From JBILVQ01 sp044370375 (lineage in GTDB: Bacteria; Bacteroidota; Bacteroidia; UBA4408): a stretch of DNA of 7,830 bases. Under the pieces are notes generated by a model. It was not told where the DNA came from. It did no database searches and worked only from the letters and a program-made list of their open reading frames with translations. The position numbers and the translations under genes were made by a program. Below, one piece after another: positions 5,387 to 7,830 of this stretch; within the stretch, counting starts at the first letter, position 1, and each line of letters begins with the position of its first letter. The DNA lies in NCBI GenBank assembly GCA_044370375.1, contig JBILVQ010000142.1, positions 1 to 7,830 of the forward strand, given 5' to 3'.

Positions 5387-7830
5387 TTAGTTTTTAATCA
5401 TTTTACTTCTTTGCAACAATTCGCCTTCTTGCATGATTTCTATGAGATAAATTCCCTGCGATAAGGTGTTGGTTTCAATTCGATTGATACCGTTCAACAA
5501 GCTTTGCTGCCACATTAAACTTCCTTGTAAACTGTAAATACTTAGTTGTGCCAGATGCTTATTTTTTGATGCGCTGTATTCAATCATCATTTCATCATGG
5601 AAAGGATTGGGGTAGATTTGTACTTGCTCTCTTTGCGCCTCTTCAAGACTTACCGTTGTAAAGAAATAATCCGGTGAACAAGTGCTGCATCCATTGGCAT
5701 TTGTGTAACATACACGGTAGTTGCCTATTTGTGTCGGACTTAGAATAGCATTGGTATCGTTGAGCAGCATGTTTCCTTCGTAATACCATTGATTGCCGTT
5801 GTTGTAATTGGAGGTTAAATCGTTTCCGTTTTGGACAATGTTAGGTGCCACAGGATTGGCATTTACAACAAGATTTTCTGTTGGCGATGTACTGCTGCAT
5901 CCGTTTACATCGGTGTAAACACATTGAACGGCATTGCTTGTGTTCACGGTAATGGATGCGCTTGTAGCACCGTTGTTCCAAACAATTCCGTTGTTGTATT
6001 GCGTGCTGACTTGAATGCTATCGCCTTGGCATATACTGTTGCCCGGAGTAATAATAAGTACAGGTGCTGCAGGAAGCGGATTTACCTGTATGCTTTGCGA
6101 AGGAGCATCGGCACTGCAAGAATTGGTAACAATGCTGACATAGTAATTGCCTGTTTGAAAGATGCTGATGTTTTGATTGGTGGCACCGCTAATTTGATTA
6201 CCATTGTAATACCATTGATAACTATCTGCACTGCCCGATTGCAATACCACTGAATCTCCATCGCAGAAGGTTAAATTTCCATTGCTTGTAATGCTTGCCT
6301 GTGGAATGGAATTGATGGTAACTATGGCATTGTTGCTGATTGCATTTCCGCAGCTGCTGCTGATGTTAACACTATAGCTGCCTGCCTGATTGCTGTTCAC
6401 ATTGTTGAGGCTAAGAACAGCTGTGTTGGCAGCGGGTATTAAGTTTCCGTTAAAGTACCAAACATAGCTAGGATTGTTACCATTAGCAACTACTTCAAGC
6501 AATAAATTTTCTCCTTCACAGATACTTTGCGAAAGGGGCTGTTGCGAGATTTGCAAGGTTGTGGTTACATTGAGCGTTGCCTGAGTTGAATTGATTGTTC
6601 CGCATGCCCCTGAAACCACAACATAATAATCGCCTTGATTCAAGGCACTGATATTGTTGATGTTTAGCGCAGCATTGGTTTCACCATTGATGATGTTGCC
6701 ATTGAAGTACCATTGATATTGGATATTTTGTGCTTGGGCCACCACATTGAAGGTTACATTGGAGCCATTGCAAGCGCTTTGATTGACAGGGTTGTTTTGT
6801 ATTTGTGTGTTGGGAATTTCATCAACAGTAACATCAGAAGAAACCCCATCGCAACCATTGTTTTCTACGCTTACACTATAGATACCGTCCCCTGAAGCAG
6901 TATAATTATTTTGTGTGGCACCATTAATGGGAAATCCATTGACCAGCCATTGATAGGTATTGCCAACTGCGCTTTGGGTGCTGAGCACAACATTGCTACC
7001 ATCGCAAAATTGAAGCGGTCCGGATGCGCTAATGCTCGGTTGTGGAATGGCTACGCTGTTCACTACAATTGAATTTGATTGGCCGGTACAACCTGTGCTG
7101 CTTGCTTCTAATTGATAATTCCCGCTTGCTGAGCCTGTAATGGAATTGTTGGTTTCACCACTGATAGGATTACCGTTTAGCAACCATTGAAATTGTATTC
7201 CGCTTTGGAAGGGTGTAGATAATACTACCGATCCGCCCTGACAAAAAGTGGTTGGACCATTGGCATTGATGCTGACCGATGGGATAGGGTTTACAATAAT
7301 TACTTGGTTGCTTGATGTCGAAGAGCAATTGGCATTGCTAACTATTACTGAATAATTGCCGCTTAGGCCGGCAAGGTAATTGACATTATTGGCGCCATTG
7401 ATGTTGGCACCATTTAATTGCCATTGATAGCTTAAACCACTGCCTGTGTTGGCGTTTAATGTTACGCTTCCACCGCTGCAGAAGGTGGTTGGTCCGGCAG
7501 GCGTGATGCTTGCATTGGGCAATGCATTCACGGTTACGGTTGTATTGGAAGAAGTAGCAGAACAACCATTGTTGGTAACCACAACGGAATATGTTCCGGC
7601 ATTGGATGTGGTATAATTTTGATTGGTAGCAGCGCTGATGTTGTTACCGTTTAATAACCATTGATAGCTTAAACCACTTCCTGTGTTGGCGTTTAATGTT
7701 ACGCTTCCACCGCTACAGAAAGTGGTTGGACCGGCAGGCGTGATGCTCGCATTGGGAGCTGCATTCACCGTTACGGTTGTATTGGAAGAAGTAGCAGAAC
7801 AACCATTGTTGGTAACCACTACAGCATAGG
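5387..7830 (-). CDS. Secreted multi-Ig-like-domain protein with T9SS C-terminal sorting domain (5' end outside window)
   Basis: The frame is open to the window edge, where residues before the first possible start (YAVVVTNNGC) continue the repeat, so the true start is further right. About nine Ig-like units of 70-84 residues follow each other. Most have a first Cys (TFCSGG or similar), a core Trp in YQW-x2-NG, a GNYSV/GTYSV strand and a second Cys (NGCS), so each could form one disulphide. The two complete or nearly complete units nearest the edge are almost identical. The fifth and sixth (around NQSACNGSN and LSQSICEGEN) are a variant with an extra LNI/LSLNN strand. The ninth lacks the first-Cys motif. 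The last 78 residues (5390-5623) are a type A sorting domain: YPNPF, LSIYSLQG, LSQGIYLIEI and the basic end SKMIKN. It should be exported through Sec and the type IX system to the surface or medium. Adhesion is a likely role but not shown. Confidence 0.92.
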   Translation of the reverse strand, partial: YAVVVTNNGCSATSSNTTVTVNAAPNASITPAGPTTFCSGGSVTLNANTGSGLSYQWLLNGNNISAATNQNYTTSNAGTYSVVVTNNGCSATSSNTTVTVNALPNASITPAGPTTFCSGGSVTLNANTGSGLSYQWQLNGANINGANNVNYLAGLSGNYSVIVSNANCSSTSSNQVIIVNPIPSVSINANGPTTFCQGGSVVLSTPFQSGIQFQWLLNGNPISGETNNSITGSASGNYQLEASSTGCTGQSNSIVVNSVAIPQPSISASGPLQFCDGSNVVLSTQSAVGNTYQWLVNGFPINGATQNNYTASGDGIYSVSVENNGCDGVSSDVTVDEIPNTQIQNNPVNQSACNGSNVTFNVVAQAQNIQYQWYFNGNIINGETNAALNINNISALNQGDYYVVVSGACGTINSTQATLNVTTTLQISQQPLSQSICEGENLLLEVVANGNNPSYVWYFNGNLIPAANTAVLSLNNVNSNQAGSYSVNISSSCGNAISNNAIVTINSIPQASITSNGNLTFCDGDSVVLQSGSADSYQWYYNGNQISGATNQNISIFQTGNYYVSIVTNSCSADAPSQSIQVNPLPAAPVLIITPGNSICQGDSIQVSTQYNNGIVWNNGATSASITVNTSNAVQCVYTDVNGCSSTSPTENLVVNANPVAPNIVQNGNDLTSNYNNGNQWYYEGNMLLNDTNAILSPTQIGNYRVCYTNANGCSTCSPDYFFTTVSLEEAQREQVQIYPNPFHDEMMIEYSASKNKHLAQLSIYSLQGSLMWQQSLLNGINRIETNTLSQGIYLIEIMQEGELLQRSKMIKN
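5390..5623 (-). other. T9SS (Por) C-terminal sorting domain coding segment
   Basis: These 78 codons begin VQIYPNPFHDEMMIEY and end LLQRSKMIKN. The YPNPF opening, the central LSIYSLQG strand and the LSQGIYLIEI motif are the three conserved blocks of type A sorting domains, which direct outer-membrane translocation and are then cleaved. Confidence 0.9.
7421..7830 (-). repeat. Near-identical tandem 237-bp repeat (79-residue Ig-like unit), second copy cut by window edge
   Basis: Bases 7421-7593 and 7658-7830 align without gaps at an offset of 237 bases, with about 13 differences in 173 by my hand count. The shared protein core includes ASITPAGPTTFCSGG and GLSYQW. Further left the units still align as protein but have diverged in DNA. 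Recent duplication at the edge and older copies inward suggest unit gain and loss by recombination. More copies may lie beyond the window. Confidence 0.9.

Noticed and set aside
5831..6253. A 140-codon + strand frame opposite the Ig-repeat gene
   Set aside because: Repetitive DNA keeps the opposite strand open; the - strand frame carries the Ig and sorting-domain motifs.

Overview
The window looks like chromosomal DNA from a member of the Bacteroidota. Three things support this. The large protein at the right end finishes with a type IX secretion (Por) sorting domain. Promoter-like sites fit the Bacteroidota form TTG-N~20-TAnnTTTG rather than the sigma70 form. The coding style (AT-rich, weak Shine-Dalgarno sites, secreted TPR proteins, cysteine-bearing Ig-like tandem repeats) also fits. 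Genus cannot be told from the sequence alone.

Layout, left to right. 1-131: possible 3' end of a membrane protein gene on the + strand. 364-1731 (-): hemN, oxygen-independent coproporphyrinogen III oxidase. 1732-1949: a divergent control region. 1950-3323 (+): tnaA, tryptophanase. 3397-3807 (+): a small secreted TPR protein with its own close-in promoter. 3808-4134: AT-rich intergenic DNA with one hairpin. 4135-5145 (-): a DUF1016/YhcG-type PDDEXK nuclease-like protein whose gene carries a perfect 27-nt palindrome. 5168-5350 (-): a short coding-like frame interrupted by one TAA. 5387-7830 (-): the 3' part of a long secreted protein of tandem Ig-like domains plus a T9SS sorting domain; its 5' end lies beyond the window.

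The most interesting part is the 218-bp hemN/tnaA divergent region. It holds an FNR/CRP-like palindrome (TGAT-N4-ATCA), a perfect Bacteroidota -7 box facing hemN, and a near-consensus -7 box facing tnaA with no visible -33 element. Measured from the start site inferred for the tnaA-side box, the palindrome centre falls close to -41.5, the classical class II activator position. Next come a 12-codon reading frame containing Trp and a late Pro (MKQWKNIINRPT), a C-rich, G-poor stretch, and then tnaA. This order resembles the enterobacterial tnaC - rut - tnaA leader. The working hypothesis is one oxygen- or metabolite-responsive regulator serving both an anaerobic haem step and tryptophan catabolism, with a possible tnaC-like attenuator on tnaA. 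The sequence elements are visible; their function is inferred.

The right half (nuclease-like protein, interrupted frame, Ig-repeat surface protein) looks like accessory or faster-evolving DNA. I saw no RNA genes, CRISPR array or insertion sequence.
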